33,561 bases of DNA, taken from contig DHWM01000197.1 in NCBI GenBank assembly GCA_002413185.1, positions 2,081 to 35,641 of the forward strand, written 5' to 3'. Shown in pieces: positions 1-8,046 of the stretch (position 1 is its first letter; each line of letters starts with the position of its first letter). The position numbers and the translations under genes were made by a program. The notes under the pieces were generated by a model that saw only the letters and a program-made list of their open reading frames with translations, was not told the DNA's origin and did not search any database. Source of the stretch: Actinobacteria bacterium UBA5182. GTDB lineage: Bacteria > Actinomycetota > UBA4738.

Positions 1-1031
1 ACGATGGTCGCGGTGACGTCGAGCGGCCCCGCCACCTCGTCGACCAGCGTTCCGACCTGGCCGGGGCGGATGTCATCGGGCGGGGCGTACTCGACGGGGG
101 AGCGTTCCCGTTCGAACAGCGGGACCCGGTGCTCCCCTCCGGTGGTGCGATCACCGAAGGCGACGTCGACGGGCGACCCGACCGCCCGGCGGTCACGGCC
201 CCGGGACCACAGGAGCCAGCCGATTCCGAGGAGCAGCAGGAGCAGCAGCCCCCCCGAGACGCCCGCGGTGAACGGCGTGACCGAGAAGGCTCGCCGGAAG
301 CTCCATCGCTCCTCCAGGACCGGATGCGGCGTCGGAACCAGACCGGTAGGGAAGCCGACCACGATGGTGAGCCCCTGGCCGGGGCCGAGCGCCCACGGGC
401 CGAACGGCGAGACGAGATCCTGCCGGAAGGTCGCAATCCGGCCGTCGACGTGACTCCGCGAGCACGGGAGGGCGGACCCGGTGTCACCTGCGAAGCAGGC
501 CACCCGGCCGATCGGTCCCGGTGTGGTGACGCGAACGGAGTTCGCCTCGATGGGGACCTCCCAGTACGAGCCGATGGCGTTCCAGTACAGCTCGTCGTGG
601 CCTGGAAAGCCGTTCAGGGCTCCCCGCACCCGGTAGGTGATCGTGTAGAGGTGCCGGCCCGAGATCATCTTGTCGGGGTCGCCGATCTGGATCCGCAGCA
701 GCGATCCCATCTTCTCGGTCTTGAACTGATCGGGCGTCCCAAGGGAGCCCCGCACCGAGATGTCCTCGATCGGATAGACGCGGTCATAGCGGTCGTCGAA
801 GGTCAGGCGGTCCGGGATGTCCCGGAAGATCCCATGGTGCTCGCGCGGGCCGAAGTCGTAGTCGATCCGTTCGACCACCACGATCGATCCGTCGTGCTGG
901 ATGGCGATGGAGACGTCGTAGGACCGGATGCGCTCAAACGTGAACGTGGGTGTTGCCTGGGCGGAGGCGGCCGTGGGGATCAGGGTCAGGACCGCGGCGG
1001 CGCCGAGGAACCTCCTCAGCGCCGTCCCCAA
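1..1031 (-). CDS. DUF2207 family membrane protein, partial (C-terminus beyond window)
   Basis: The frame is open from a TTG at 1031 to the window edge. It starts with a clean Sec signal peptide (MGTALRRFLG, a hydrophobic stretch, cleavage after ASA). A beta-rich extracellular domain follows, with motifs typical of DUF2207 (YciQ-like): VERIDYDFG, HHGIFRDIP, YPIEDISV, YTITYRVRGALN and ELYWNAIGSYWEVPI. A transmembrane helix (GGLLLLLLLGIGWLLW) and a basic stop-transfer lie near positions 220-280, then a cytoplasmic tail ending in EYAPPDDIRPGQ before the edge. The family is widespread in actinobacteria and has no established biochemical function. No ATG or GTG in this frame gives a better start. 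A GGAGG lies about 25 bases upstream of the TTG, which is too far to be convincing, so the start is tentative. Confidence 0.8.
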   Translation of the reverse strand, partial: MGTALRRFLGAAAVLTLIPTAASAQATPTFTFERIRSYDVSIAIQHDGSIVVVERIDYDFGPREHHGIFRDIPDRLTFDDRYDRVYPIEDISVRGSLGTPDQFKTEKMGSLLRIQIGDPDKMISGRHLYTITYRVRGALNGFPGHDELYWNAIGSYWEVPIEANSVRVTTPGPIGRVACFAGDTGSALPCSRSHVDGRIATFRQDLVSPFGPWALGPGQGLTIVVGFPTGLVPTPHPVLEERWSFRRAFSVTPFTAGVSGGLLLLLLLGIGWLLWSRGRDRRAVGSPVDVAFGDRTTGGEHRVPLFERERSPVEYAPPDDIRPGQVGTLVDEVAGPLDVTATI

Positions 1032-1180
1032 CCGGCCACGAAAGCCCTTTCGGCACCTCCGGACAATGATCGCTGGCTTCCCGGGCACGTCCGCCTATTC
1101 AAGCCTGCCCCGATGGACCGGCGCAAGGACCGAACGCGGTCCATGCCGTGCCGGCGGTGCCGGCTGGGAGAATCGGCCGG

Positions 1181-2113
1181 ATGGGATCCCCTTCGCCCGA
1201 TCGTGTCGTGGCCGCCGGACGAGCGTCCCGGGCCGGCGTCGTCGCCGTGCTGGTCGCCGTGGTGGGCTGGTCGCTGACCAACCTCATCCTCAAGATCACG
1301 AAGGCGCCGGCGGTGACGTTCGCCTTCTACCGGCTGTGGGGTGGGGCCATCGTCATGCTGATCGTGGCGCCCCTGGCCGGACGCCGCGTGACCTGGGCGA
1401 TGATCAAGGCCTCGGCGCCCGGCGGCGTCCTGTTCGGCGCCAACATCGTCCTGTTCTTCACCGCGTTGAAGGCGACCAGCGTGGCCGACGTCCTGGTGAT
1501 CCAGGCACTGCAGCCTGCCCTGATCCTGATGGTGGCGGGCTCGCTGTTCGGCGAACGGATCACCAGGTGGGACGTGAACTGGACCGTGGTGTCCGTGGTG
1601 GGCGTGGTCCTGGTCACCGTGGGCTCGAGTGGGACGCCGGTGTGGAGCCTCCGGGGCGACGTCCTGGCGGTGGGGTCGCTGCTGGCCTGGACGGCGTACT
1701 TCCTCGTGTCGAAAGGCGTTCGCCGAGCGGTCCCGGCAGTCGAGTACATGACCACTGTGACGTTGGTGGCGGCGATAGTCGTGACGCCGGTGGCGCTGGT
1801 GTCGGGCGAACGCCTGGGCGGTTTGCGATGGCAGGACTGGGGCTGGCTGGGCGTGTTCCTGCTCGCCGCCCAGGGCGGGCACGTCCTGTTGGCGTGGGCC
1901 CACGGGCAGGTGGACGTGTCCGTCTCGGCGCTGCTGATCCTGGCCCAGCCGATCATCGCCACCGTGGCGGCCTTCTTCGTCCTCGGCGAGCCGCTGACCG
2001 GTCTGGAGGTGGCCGGCGGTCTCGTGGTGATCCTCGCTGTGGCGGCGATCGTTCGCCGGGCCACTCGGATCGCCGAACCGGATCCCGAGGCGGCACCGTC
2101 CAGTGGAACGTGA
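1181..2113 (+). CDS. EamA/DMT-family membrane transporter
   Basis: This 310-residue protein has about ten hydrophobic helices arranged as two EamA repeats, roughly residues 20-150 and 160-295. Visible signatures include VGWSLTNLILKITKAP and FYRLWGG in helices 1-2, DVLVIQALQPALILM in the first repeat, and VSALLILAQPIIATVAAFF with LGEPLTGLEV in the second. The family (drug/metabolite transporter superfamily) exports or imports small metabolites across the cytoplasmic membrane. The substrate cannot be read from sequence. I chose ATG 1181, which has GGGAG ten bases upstream. An in-frame GTG at 1148 would add eleven residues. The stop lies about 30 bases before the YqgE gene on the same strand, so the two may be cotranscribed. 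Confidence 0.87.
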   Translation: MGSPSPDRVVAAGRASRAGVVAVLVAVVGWSLTNLILKITKAPAVTFAFYRLWGGAIVMLIVAPLAGRRVTWAMIKASAPGGVLFGANIVLFFTALKATSVADVLVIQALQPALILMVAGSLFGERITRWDVNWTVVSVVGVVLVTVGSSGTPVWSLRGDVLAVGSLLAWTAYFLVSKGVRRAVPAVEYMTTVTLVAAIVVTPVALVSGERLGGLRWQDWGWLGVFLLAAQGGHVLLAWAHGQVDVSVSALLILAQPIIATVAAFFVLGEPLTGLEVAGGLVVILAVAAIVRRATRIAEPDPEAAPSSGT

Positions 2114-2145
2114 CGCCGGGGTCAACGGCGGGAAAGAAGAGGGGC

Positions 2146-2688
2146 GTGGAGAGCCTCCGAGGCCAGCTGCTGATCGCCGGGCCGAGCCTGTTCGACCCGA
2201 ACTTCCGGCGCACCATCATCCTGGTCGGGGAGCACAACGAGGATGGCGCCCTGGGGGTGGTGCTGAACCGCCCGGCTCCGGTTCCCGTTCGGGAGGTGGC
2301 TCCTTCGCTGGCCTCGGTGGTCGGCGACGGGGAACGGCTCTTCGTGGGGGGACCGGTGCAGCCCCAATCAGCCGTGGTCCTGGCCGAGTTCGACGACCCG
2401 GCTCGCGCCGACATCGTCGTGTTCGACGCCATCGGGTTCCTGACGGGAGAGGTCGAAGCGGACGCCGTCCGATGGATCCGCCGAGGGCGGGTGTTCGCCG
2501 GATACGCCGGATGGGGGCCCGGTCAGCTGGAGGACGAGATGGCGGAGGATGGCTGGTTCGTCGAACCGGCGCTGCCGGACGATGTCTTCACGGAGACACC
2601 GGAAACACTGTGGGACAGCGTGGTCCGTCGGAAAGGCGCCCGGTTCGCCATGCTGGCGACGATGCCGTTCGACCCCTCGCTCAATTAG
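2146..2688 (+). CDS. YqgE/AlgH family protein (UPF0301)
   Basis: This 180-residue protein has the full YqgE/AlgH pattern: SLRGQLLIAGPSLFDPNFRRT at the N-terminus, then LGVVLNRPA, LFVGGPVQ, RVFAGYAGWGPGQLE, and a C-terminal ATMPFDPSLN. The family is conserved in bacteria. AlgH has been linked to alginate regulation in Pseudomonas, but the molecular role is unsettled. GTG 2146 is preceded by AAGAGG and begins immediately before the conserved SLRGQLL. A GTG at 2110 would add twelve uncharacteristic residues. The C-terminus looks complete. Its stop codon coincides with the point where the convergent TfoX-like gene loses its family similarity. Confidence 0.9.
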   Translation: MESLRGQLLIAGPSLFDPNFRRTIILVGEHNEDGALGVVLNRPAPVPVREVAPSLASVVGDGERLFVGGPVQPQSAVVLAEFDDPARADIVVFDAIGFLTGEVEADAVRWIRRGRVFAGYAGWGPGQLEDEMAEDGWFVEPALPDDVFTETPETLWDSVVRRKGARFAMLATMPFDPSLN

Positions 2689-2904
2689 ACGGGGCGCGCC
2701 CTTCCTCTCCAGGAGTTCCGCGCGTGCTTCGTCGGGGAGCCGCACCGCCACGGAGGGGCCGAACAGGGCGAGGAACATGTTCTTGTTGACGAACGCCGCG
2801 CGGTTCCCGAACATCGGCCGGACCTCGACGCCCGGAGCGTTCGGGACGAGCGACCGGAACCACTCCTTGGAGCCCTCATCGGGCTTGGGCATCGACATGC
2901 TCAT
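2368..2904 (-). CDS. TfoX N-terminal-domain protein, apparently 3'-truncated with an antisense run-on tail
   Basis: The first 70 or so residues are a TfoX N-terminal domain of the short actinobacterial type: KPDEGSKEWFRSLVP, VEVRPMFGNRAAFVNKNMF, ALFGPSVAVRLP and EARAELLE. Homologues continue for another 30-40 residues with a glycine- and tyrosine-rich C-terminal segment, which is missing here. Instead the frame crosses the yqgE stop at 2688 and stays open antisense to yqgE until 2368. That adds about 105 residues of biased composition that resemble no family I know. The ATG at 2904 overlaps the ligB stop (ATGA), so the two genes are translationally coupled. I read this as a truncated gene. 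An alternative is a real fusion tail, which I consider unlikely. Confidence 0.6.
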   Translation of the reverse strand: MSMSMPKPDEGSKEWFRSLVPNAPGVEVRPMFGNRAAFVNKNMFLALFGPSVAVRLPDEARAELLERKGAPRLIERGVERHRRQHGEPGAFPTDHAVPQCFRCLREDIVRQRRFDEPAILRHLVLQLTGPPSGVSGEHPPSADPSDGVRFDLSRQEPDGVEHDDVGASRVVELGQDHG

Positions 2905-4433
2905 CGGTTCCCTCCTTCGTGGATGGCCCGGACCGCTTCGATCGTATCGACTTCGTCCGGGCCCTTGTCCGGCCGGTAGCCCTTGACCCGGGCGAACCGC
3001 AGGGTGACGCCGCCCGGGTACCGTGGGCTGGCCTGGACGCCGTCGAACGCCACTTCCACCACCAGCTCCGGCCGGACGTGGACCGCGTACGCATCCCGCG
3101 ACACTTCGAGCTCCAGGAGGCGTTCGGTCTGCCACGCCAGCATCTGGTCGGTCATCCCCTTGAAGGTCTTCCCCAGCATGACGAAGCCACCTCGCTCCGG
3201 GTCCCGCGCCCCCAGGTGGAGGTTGGAGAGCCATCCACGCCGGCGGCCGTGTCCCCATTCGGCTGCCAGGACCACCAGGTCGAGCGTGTGGGCCCGTTTG
3301 ACCTTGATCCAGCTGGCCCCGCGGCGTCCGGCCTCGTAGGGGGCGTCGAGCGCCTTCACCATGACGCCCTCGTGGCCCCGCCCGAGCGCATCCTCGAGGA
3401 ACCCCTCGGCCTCGTGGGGATCCCCCGTCACGATCCGGCGTACCCGGAGATGCTCCGGCACCCGCCCCATCAGCGCTTCGGATCGCGCCGCGGCCGGAAG
3501 GTCCAGGAGGTCCTCGCCGTCGAGGTGCAGGCAGTCGAAGAAGAACGGTGACAGGGAGACCGCTCGCCGCGGCTCCACGGCGGTGCGGGTGCCGAACCGG
3601 CTCATGGTGGTCTGGAACGGCAGGGGACGTCCGTCCGCCCGCAGCGCGATCGCCTCGCCGTCCAGGACGAGCGCTTCGCTCCCCAACGCCTGGACGCCCT
3701 CCACGATCTCGGGGACCCGGTCGGTGACGTCGGCGAGATTTCGGGTGAACACCCGGACGACCCCGCCCAGCCGGTGGACCTGGATGCGGGCGCCGTCCAG
3801 CTTCCACTCGACCGCGGCCGGCCGGATGCGGGCGAACGCGGCCGGGACGTCTGGGGCGGACTGAGCCAGCATGGGCTGGAAGGGCCGAAGGACGGTGAGC
3901 CGGAAGTCGGCCAGGCCGGCTGGTCCTTCGGTCAGGGCGGCGGCGGCGACGGGTCCCAGACTGCCGGCGACCATCAGGGCCCGCCGGACGTCTCCGGCGG
4001 GGACGCCGGCCGCCTTCGCCACCGATTCGATCATCACACCCTCCAACGCGCCCTGCCGGATCTCGCCCATGAGGAGTCCGGTCAGGAAGCGGCGCTCCGG
4101 CTCCGTGGCCGCGCCGAACAGCTCGGCCAGCGCTCGTCGCCGGATGGCCTGAGAGCCGGGGCCCGTGGCCGCGGCGATGCGATGGAGCGCCGCGTCCACG
4201 TCGAGCACATGGAGCGTCGGCGGGGGCGGTGCGGGGGCGGGCAGCTCCCGCAGGGACGCCCACCCGACCCCGACCGAACCCTGGGGCAGCTCGCCGGACA
4301 GGTAGGCCACCGCCACAGGCACCTCCCGGGGGCGAACCCGGCGAAGACAGCCCGCCAGACGCTCGACCTTGGTGAGTCGGGACGCTGCCCCGCCGACGTC
4401 CGCCGACGTTCCCGCGATCTCGGCGAAGAGCAT
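2901..4433 (-). CDS. ligB: ATP-dependent DNA ligase, LigB type
   Basis: This 510-residue enzyme seals DNA nicks using ATP through a lysyl-AMP intermediate. An N-terminal DNA-binding domain (about residues 1-180) opens with MLFAEIAGTSADV and SRLTKVERLA, as in mycobacterial LigB. The nucleotidyltransferase motifs follow in order: motif I VEWKLDGARI with catalytic K211, motif III LVLDGEAIAL, motif IIIa FFFDCLHLDG, motif IV GHEGVMVKAL and motif V SWIKVKR. A C-terminal OB-fold region ends at TIEAVRAIHEG. The length matches mycobacterial LigB (about 507 residues). ATG 4433 sits at the conserved family start, although no strong ribosome site is visible. The gene is divergent from gadB across a gap of about 120 bases and overlaps the TfoX-like start by ATGA. 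Confidence 0.92.
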   Translation of the reverse strand: MLFAEIAGTSADVGGAASRLTKVERLAGCLRRVRPREVPVAVAYLSGELPQGSVGVGWASLRELPAPAPPPPTLHVLDVDAALHRIAAATGPGSQAIRRRALAELFGAATEPERRFLTGLLMGEIRQGALEGVMIESVAKAAGVPAGDVRRALMVAGSLGPVAAAALTEGPAGLADFRLTVLRPFQPMLAQSAPDVPAAFARIRPAAVEWKLDGARIQVHRLGGVVRVFTRNLADVTDRVPEIVEGVQALGSEALVLDGEAIALRADGRPLPFQTTMSRFGTRTAVEPRRAVSLSPFFFDCLHLDGEDLLDLPAAARSEALMGRVPEHLRVRRIVTGDPHEAEGFLEDALGRGHEGVMVKALDAPYEAGRRGASWIKVKRAHTLDLVVLAAEWGHGRRRGWLSNLHLGARDPERGGFVMLGKTFKGMTDQMLAWQTERLLELEVSRDAYAVHVRPELVVEVAFDGVQASPRYPGGVTLRFARVKGYRPDKGPDEVDTIEAVRAIHEGGNR

Positions 4434-4555
4434 GTGGTGATTGTGGAACGAACCCTGCGCGCGCGGAGCGCACGCCGTCTCGACCAGACGCCATCCCCGG
4501 GCGTACAGTCCGGCCAGCCGACCGCCCGGATCAGCATGCGACCAGGGAGACCGCC

Positions 4556-5947
4556 ATGCCGCTGATGCACCCAGCGAACGACGCCGCACGGCCGCCCGAC
4601 CTTGCGATCAACCCGCTGTACACGCGAGGCGGGGAGACCACCGCGGTCCCCCGGAACGAGCTGCCGGCCGGAGAGATGCTGCCGGCCACGGCGTACGAGA
4701 TCATCCACGACGAGCTCATGCTGGACGGGAACGCTCGGATGAACCTGGCCACCTTCGTGACCACGTGGATGGAGCCCGAGGCCCGCGAGCTGATGTCCGA
4801 GTGCTTCGACAAGAACATGATCGACAAGGACGAGTACCCGCAGACCGCTGAGCTGGAGGTGCGGTGCGTCCACATGCTGTCGCGGCTGTGGAACGCCCCC
4901 GACCCCGAGCACGCCATCGGGTGCTCCACCACCGGGTCCAGCGAGGCCGCCATGCTGGGAGGGCTCGCGCTGAAACGGCGGTGGCAGCACGCCCGCAGGG
5001 CCGCCGGCAAGACAGCCGACCGGCCCAACATGGTGATGGGCGTCAACGTCCAGGTGTGTTGGGAGAAGTTCACGAACTACTGGGACGTCGAAGCGCGTCT
5101 GGTCCCGGTGGAGGGCGACACCTTTCACCTGACGCCGGAGGCGGCGGCCGAACGGTGCGACGAGAACACCATCGGCGTGGTCGCGGTGCTCGGCTCGACG
5201 TTCGACGGGAGCTACGAGCCGGTGAAGGAGATCGCCTCGGCCCTCGATGGGCTCCAGGCCTCGACCGGACTGGACGTGCCGCTGCATGTCGACGGGGCCT
5301 CCGGAGGGATGATCGCCCCGTTCCTCGACGAGGGTATCGAGTGGGACTTCCGGCTGGGCCGCGTGGCTTCGATCAACACCTCGGGGCACAAGTACGGGCT
5401 GGTGTTCCCCGGCGTGGGGTGGATCGTGTGGCGGGACCTTCCGGCACTGCCGGAGGACCTCATCTTCCACGTGAACTACCTGGGCGGGTCGATGCCGACG
5501 TTCGCCCTGAACTTCTCCCGCCCCGGCGCCCAGGTCGTGGGGCAGTACTACAACTTCCTCAGGCTTGGGTTCGAGGGGTATCGCCTGGTCCAGCAGACGT
5601 CGAGGGACACCGCGACGTGGCTCTCGGGTCAGGTCGGCGCCCTCGGTCCGTTCGAGCTGGTGACGGACGGAAGCGAGCTCCCCGTGTTCGCGTTCCGGCT
5701 CGCTGACGAGGTGGACGGCTACACGGTGTTCGACGTATCCGACGGCCTGCGGCAGCGGGGCTGGCAGGTCCCCGCCTACACCATGCCGCCGAACCGAGAG
5801 GACCTGGCGGTCCTGCGGATCGTGGTCCGGAACGGGTTCAGCTACGACATGGCCGCGATGCTCCTGGAGGACTTGAAGCGGGTGGTCGAGAAGCTCGAGC
5901 AGCGCGCTCCCATCCACGAGAACCAGCGAACCGCCTTCAGTCACTAG
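4556..5947 (+). CDS. gadB: glutamate decarboxylase
   Basis: This 463-residue PLP enzyme of fold type I converts glutamate to GABA while consuming a proton, and is cytoplasmic. Visible motifs are the N-terminal YTRGGETTAVPRNELP, ARMNLATFVTTWMEPEA, the substrate-loop IGCSTTGSSEA, the PLP aspartate in HVDGASGG (D246) and the Schiff-base lysine in NTSGHKYGLV (K279). The length equals that of E. coli GadA/B. The C-terminus ends TAFSH, reminiscent of the FKHT tail whose histidine controls pH-dependent activity in E. coli GadB. ATG 4556 has GGGAG six bases upstream. No glutamate/GABA antiporter gene lies in the window, so a role in acid resistance rather than GABA metabolism cannot be decided here. 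Confidence 0.95.
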   Translation: MPLMHPANDAARPPDLAINPLYTRGGETTAVPRNELPAGEMLPATAYEIIHDELMLDGNARMNLATFVTTWMEPEARELMSECFDKNMIDKDEYPQTAELEVRCVHMLSRLWNAPDPEHAIGCSTTGSSEAAMLGGLALKRRWQHARRAAGKTADRPNMVMGVNVQVCWEKFTNYWDVEARLVPVEGDTFHLTPEAAAERCDENTIGVVAVLGSTFDGSYEPVKEIASALDGLQASTGLDVPLHVDGASGGMIAPFLDEGIEWDFRLGRVASINTSGHKYGLVFPGVGWIVWRDLPALPEDLIFHVNYLGGSMPTFALNFSRPGAQVVGQYYNFLRLGFEGYRLVQQTSRDTATWLSGQVGALGPFELVTDGSELPVFAFRLADEVDGYTVFDVSDGLRQRGWQVPAYTMPPNREDLAVLRIVVRNGFSYDMAAMLLEDLKRVVEKLEQRAPIHENQRTAFSH

Positions 5948-5985
5948 GCTGGGACCGTCGGCCGTTCCCGACGCCACATCCGCTC

Positions 5986-6612
5986 ATGGCGACCGCATCC
6001 GAGCCCGAGCCTCGAACCGTCCCCAAGGTCTGCGATCTCCACAGCACGCCCGTCGCCGTCCTCCTGATCGCGGCGGCCGCGATCCTGGTCGAGATGGCCG
6101 TGAGCACGTGGTACGGGAATCACCGCGACGAGCTCTACTTCTTGCGCTGTGGCGACCACCTGGCCTGGCGGTTCGTCAACCAGCCCCCCTTCACCCCCGC
6201 CCTCGCCCGGCTGGCCACGGTGGTTGCGGGTGGGGCGCTCCCGGTGGTTCGGCTGTTCCCGGCCCTAAGCCTGGGGGGGCTCGTCTTCATCGGCGCGATC
6301 ATCGCCCGAGAGCTCGGGGCGCGGCGGTACGGGCAGCGCCCCGATCTGGATCTGCCGGGGCTTTCGACGTTCCTGGGCTTTGACGTGGCCACGGCTGAAG
6401 CACTAGGGGTGAGCGACCCGCGCGCTGACCTTCCTTCGAGTCAGCGCGCGAAGAAGTGCAGGCCCAACCAGGCCCATCCGGCCACCACGCCCAGGCGGCC
6501 GGGCCTCGTCCGCATCACCCTTCGAAACACCGCGCCCAGAGATGGGACGCGGGATCCGGACCGCCTGCTTCGGAGCTGGAGCGCCAGCCCTGCCCCGGCC
6601 AGGAGCGCGTAG
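5986..6612 (+). pseudogene. truncated GT-C (ArnT/PMT-like) glycosyltransferase remnant
   Basis: The first 117 or so codons (to about 6336) read like the N-terminus of a GT-C glycosyltransferase that uses polyprenyl-phosphate sugars. There is a first transmembrane helix (PVAVLLIAAAAILVEMAV), then the loop motif HRDELYFLRCGDHLAW with the acidic DE pair, FVNQPPFTPALARLA, and LFPALSLGGLVFIGAIIARELG. Complete family members are about 450-600 residues with ten or more helices. Here the similarity stops after RRYGQ. The frame then runs through unrelated sequence and on antisense to the DUF6186 gene, so about three quarters of the gene is gone. No ribosome site precedes the ATG. Probably non-functional. 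Confidence 0.6.
6419..6450. terminator. 11-bp perfect stem-loop between convergent genes
   Basis: The arms CGCGCGCTGAC (6419-6429) and GTCAGCGCGCG (6440-6450) pair perfectly around a ten-base loop. The right arm contains the last codons of the minus-strand DUF6186 gene. No T-run follows on either strand, so this would be a factor-dependent or non-canonical terminator, or an mRNA 3' stabiliser. Confidence 0.45.
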
Positions 6613-6641
6613 CCCGCCACGGTGACCTCCCGGCTAGTCAT
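6441..6641 (-). CDS. DUF6186 family small membrane protein
   Basis: This 66-residue protein starts MTSREVTVAGYALL, has a hydrophobic N-terminal helix, a basic middle (SRRSGSRVPSLGAVFRRVMR) and a second hydrophobic segment ending in WAWLGLHFFAR. That tail and the SRVP-LG motif are characteristic of DUF6186, a small actinobacterial family of unknown function. Its ATG overlaps the stop of the upstream membrane-protein gene (ATGA), so the two are translationally coupled and probably act together. A longer alternative start in this frame would only read antisense-like sequence through the upstream gene. Confidence 0.75.
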   Translation of the reverse strand: MTSREVTVAGYALLAGAGLALQLRSRRSGSRVPSLGAVFRRVMRTRPGRLGVVAGWAWLGLHFFAR

Positions 6642-7267
6642 GTCTGGAGGAGGAACCATCCGATGGCCAGCCAGACGAACAACGCGATCGACCGGCCGAG
6701 GTGCGTGGCCAGCGCGGGGTCGGTCAGCACGCTCAACGTGGGGTGGGCGGGGGAGTCGGTGGTGAGCGAGGGCTGGAGCAGCAGGGCCGCCAGCTCCCAC
6801 AGTCCCAGGGCGACGAAGGCCGACGCCCACGCGATCGTCCCCGTCGCGGGGAGCCTCCCCTGGTCCCCCGGCGGGTTGCGTGAGCGCCGCCACGCCAGGG
6901 CCAGGACCCCGGCCGCGGGGACGATGACGGCGACGGTGATCGGCCAGGAATAACGGCCCAGGCTGCCGACGACGATGGCGTACAGAAGCCCGACGGTCAG
7001 CGCCACCGGGAGCGGGGGGAGTGGAAGCGGTTTCGACGCCGAGACCGGGAGTGCCTGGCCTCCGGTTCCTCCGAACAGCGCGTCCCACAGCAGGGCTGCC
7101 GCCACCGCGAACAGCAGGATCGAGTGAGGCGGGTTCCCGGAGATCCAGTCGAAGATCCCGGCGACGATGAGGATCGGCGCGACCGGGTCGCGGAGCCATC
7201 GCCCTGGGCGCGGGGCGGAGGGCGCGCGGGGCCTGTTCGAGTCGACGTTTCGCTCGCGCCCCTCCAT
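6638..7267 (-). CDS. multi-pass membrane protein of unknown function
   Basis: This 209-residue protein has a charged, proline-rich N-terminus (about 30 residues) followed by about six hydrophobic helices: PILIVAGIFDWI, SILLFAVAAALLWDALF, PVALTVGLLYAIVVGSL, WPITVAVIVPAAGVLALAW, IAWASAFVALGLWELAALLL and IALFVWLAIGWFLL. I recognise no catalytic motif. ATG 7267 has GGAGGAG nine bases upstream. The stop overlaps the DUF6186 ATG, so the pair forms a two-gene unit. The last two helices flank a 30-residue loop with TTDSPAHPTLSVLTDP, which suggests an extracytoplasmic loop. Inferred to be an integral membrane protein only. Confidence 0.75.
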   Translation of the reverse strand: MEGRERNVDSNRPRAPSAPRPGRWLRDPVAPILIVAGIFDWISGNPPHSILLFAVAAALLWDALFGGTGGQALPVSASKPLPLPPLPVALTVGLLYAIVVGSLGRYSWPITVAVIVPAAGVLALAWRRSRNPPGDQGRLPATGTIAWASAFVALGLWELAALLLQPSLTTDSPAHPTLSVLTDPALATHLGRSIALFVWLAIGWFLLQT

Positions 7268-7393
7268 CTTCTTCGCTCCTCCGGGCGCCGCCCCCGCGGC
7301 CGCTTCGAGGCACCATACCGCCTTCGCCCCGAAACAGAAGAATCCGAAACGATGCGTCCCGGGCGCCTCAGACCGCCCGGGAGAGGTTGATCC

Positions 7394-7858
7394 CTAGGCG
7401 GACGGACTTCCCTCCTTCTCCATCTTGTCCAGGGCCTTCTTGATGGAAGCGGCGATCGGCTTCCCTTTCGTCATCGTGATCATCGTCACCGCCATCCGCC
7501 CGACGAACGACGAAGCCGTCCGGTCCCACACCACGTGGATGTGGCTTCCACCACCCTCTTTCGGCGAGACGGTCGCCGAGACGTTGCTGCCGGGCGTGCA
7601 GAAGTTGCTCTCCTGGACCGTCCACTTCACGGTGCCGGGGGTCGACCAGTCGTAGTGCTCCTTGGCCCACACCGTGGTCCCGGGGAACTTGCTCCCCTCC
7701 TTGATGTCGGCGGTGGTCTCACCCACCGCGTACACCTCGTACAGGCTTGGCTCGATCCCCGGCCAGATCTCGGGGCGTCGGGCCGAGAAGTCGGTCAAGG
7801 CTCCCAGGACCCGCTCCGGAGGCAGCGTCGTTTCGAGGTCGAGCTCAACTCTGGGCAT
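7394..7858 (-). CDS. SRPBCC (START/polyketide cyclase-like) family protein
   Basis: This 154-residue protein has the layout of an SRPBCC hydrophobic-ligand-binding domain. It opens with an N-terminal strand PRVELDLETTLPPERVLGALTDF, continues with a helix and PEIWPGI, and then antiparallel strands (GTTVWAKEHYDWSTPGTVKWTV, SHIHVVWDRTAS). It closes with a long C-terminal helix (KPIAASIKKALDKMEKE). The ligand is unknown. ATG 7858 follows AAGGGAA at suitable spacing and marks the natural domain start, although the frame is open much further upstream. About 190 bases separate it from the upstream sulfotransferase, with a strong hairpin between, so it probably has its own promoter. Confidence 0.82.
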   Translation of the reverse strand: MPRVELDLETTLPPERVLGALTDFSARRPEIWPGIEPSLYEVYAVGETTADIKEGSKFPGTTVWAKEHYDWSTPGTVKWTVQESNFCTPGSNVSATVSPKEGGGSHIHVVWDRTASSFVGRMAVTMITMTKGKPIAASIKKALDKMEKEGSPSA

Positions 7859-8003
7859 CCTGGTTCCCTTCGTTCCACTCCGAAGCCCGCGCTCCGGGAC
7901 CGGGGGTGATTCTGTTCGCAGGGCAGCGAGATATGCAAGCGTTACCGCCGACGCGCGCCCATGAGCGAGGGACCGGAGCGTTCTGACATCACGTTTGAGG
8001 TTG

Positions 8004-8039
8004 GATGGCGGCCGGGCCTGTGCAGGCCCGGCCGCCATC
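8004..8039. terminator. 15-bp perfect GC-rich hairpin downstream of the sulfotransferase gene
   Basis: The arms 8004-8018 (GATGGCGGCCGGGCC) and 8025-8039 are perfectly complementary around the hexaloop TGTGCA. The hairpin sits eight bases after the sulfotransferase stop (minus strand). There is no U-tract, but the stem is stable enough to be a terminator in a high-G+C genome and would separate this gene from the SRPBCC gene. Confidence 0.6.
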
Positions 8040-8046
8040 TGCACCT

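Noticed and set aside
928..2140. Long plus-strand frame in front of yqgE, upstream of GTG 2146
   Set aside because: It overlaps the DUF2207 and EamA genes, has Arg/Gly/Pro-rich antisense-type composition and no recognised motif. Only the YqgE part from 2146 is real.
4082..5977. Frame of about 630 codons antisense to gadB
   Set aside because: Composition is typical of a shadow of the gadB coding frame in high-G+C DNA, with no domain.
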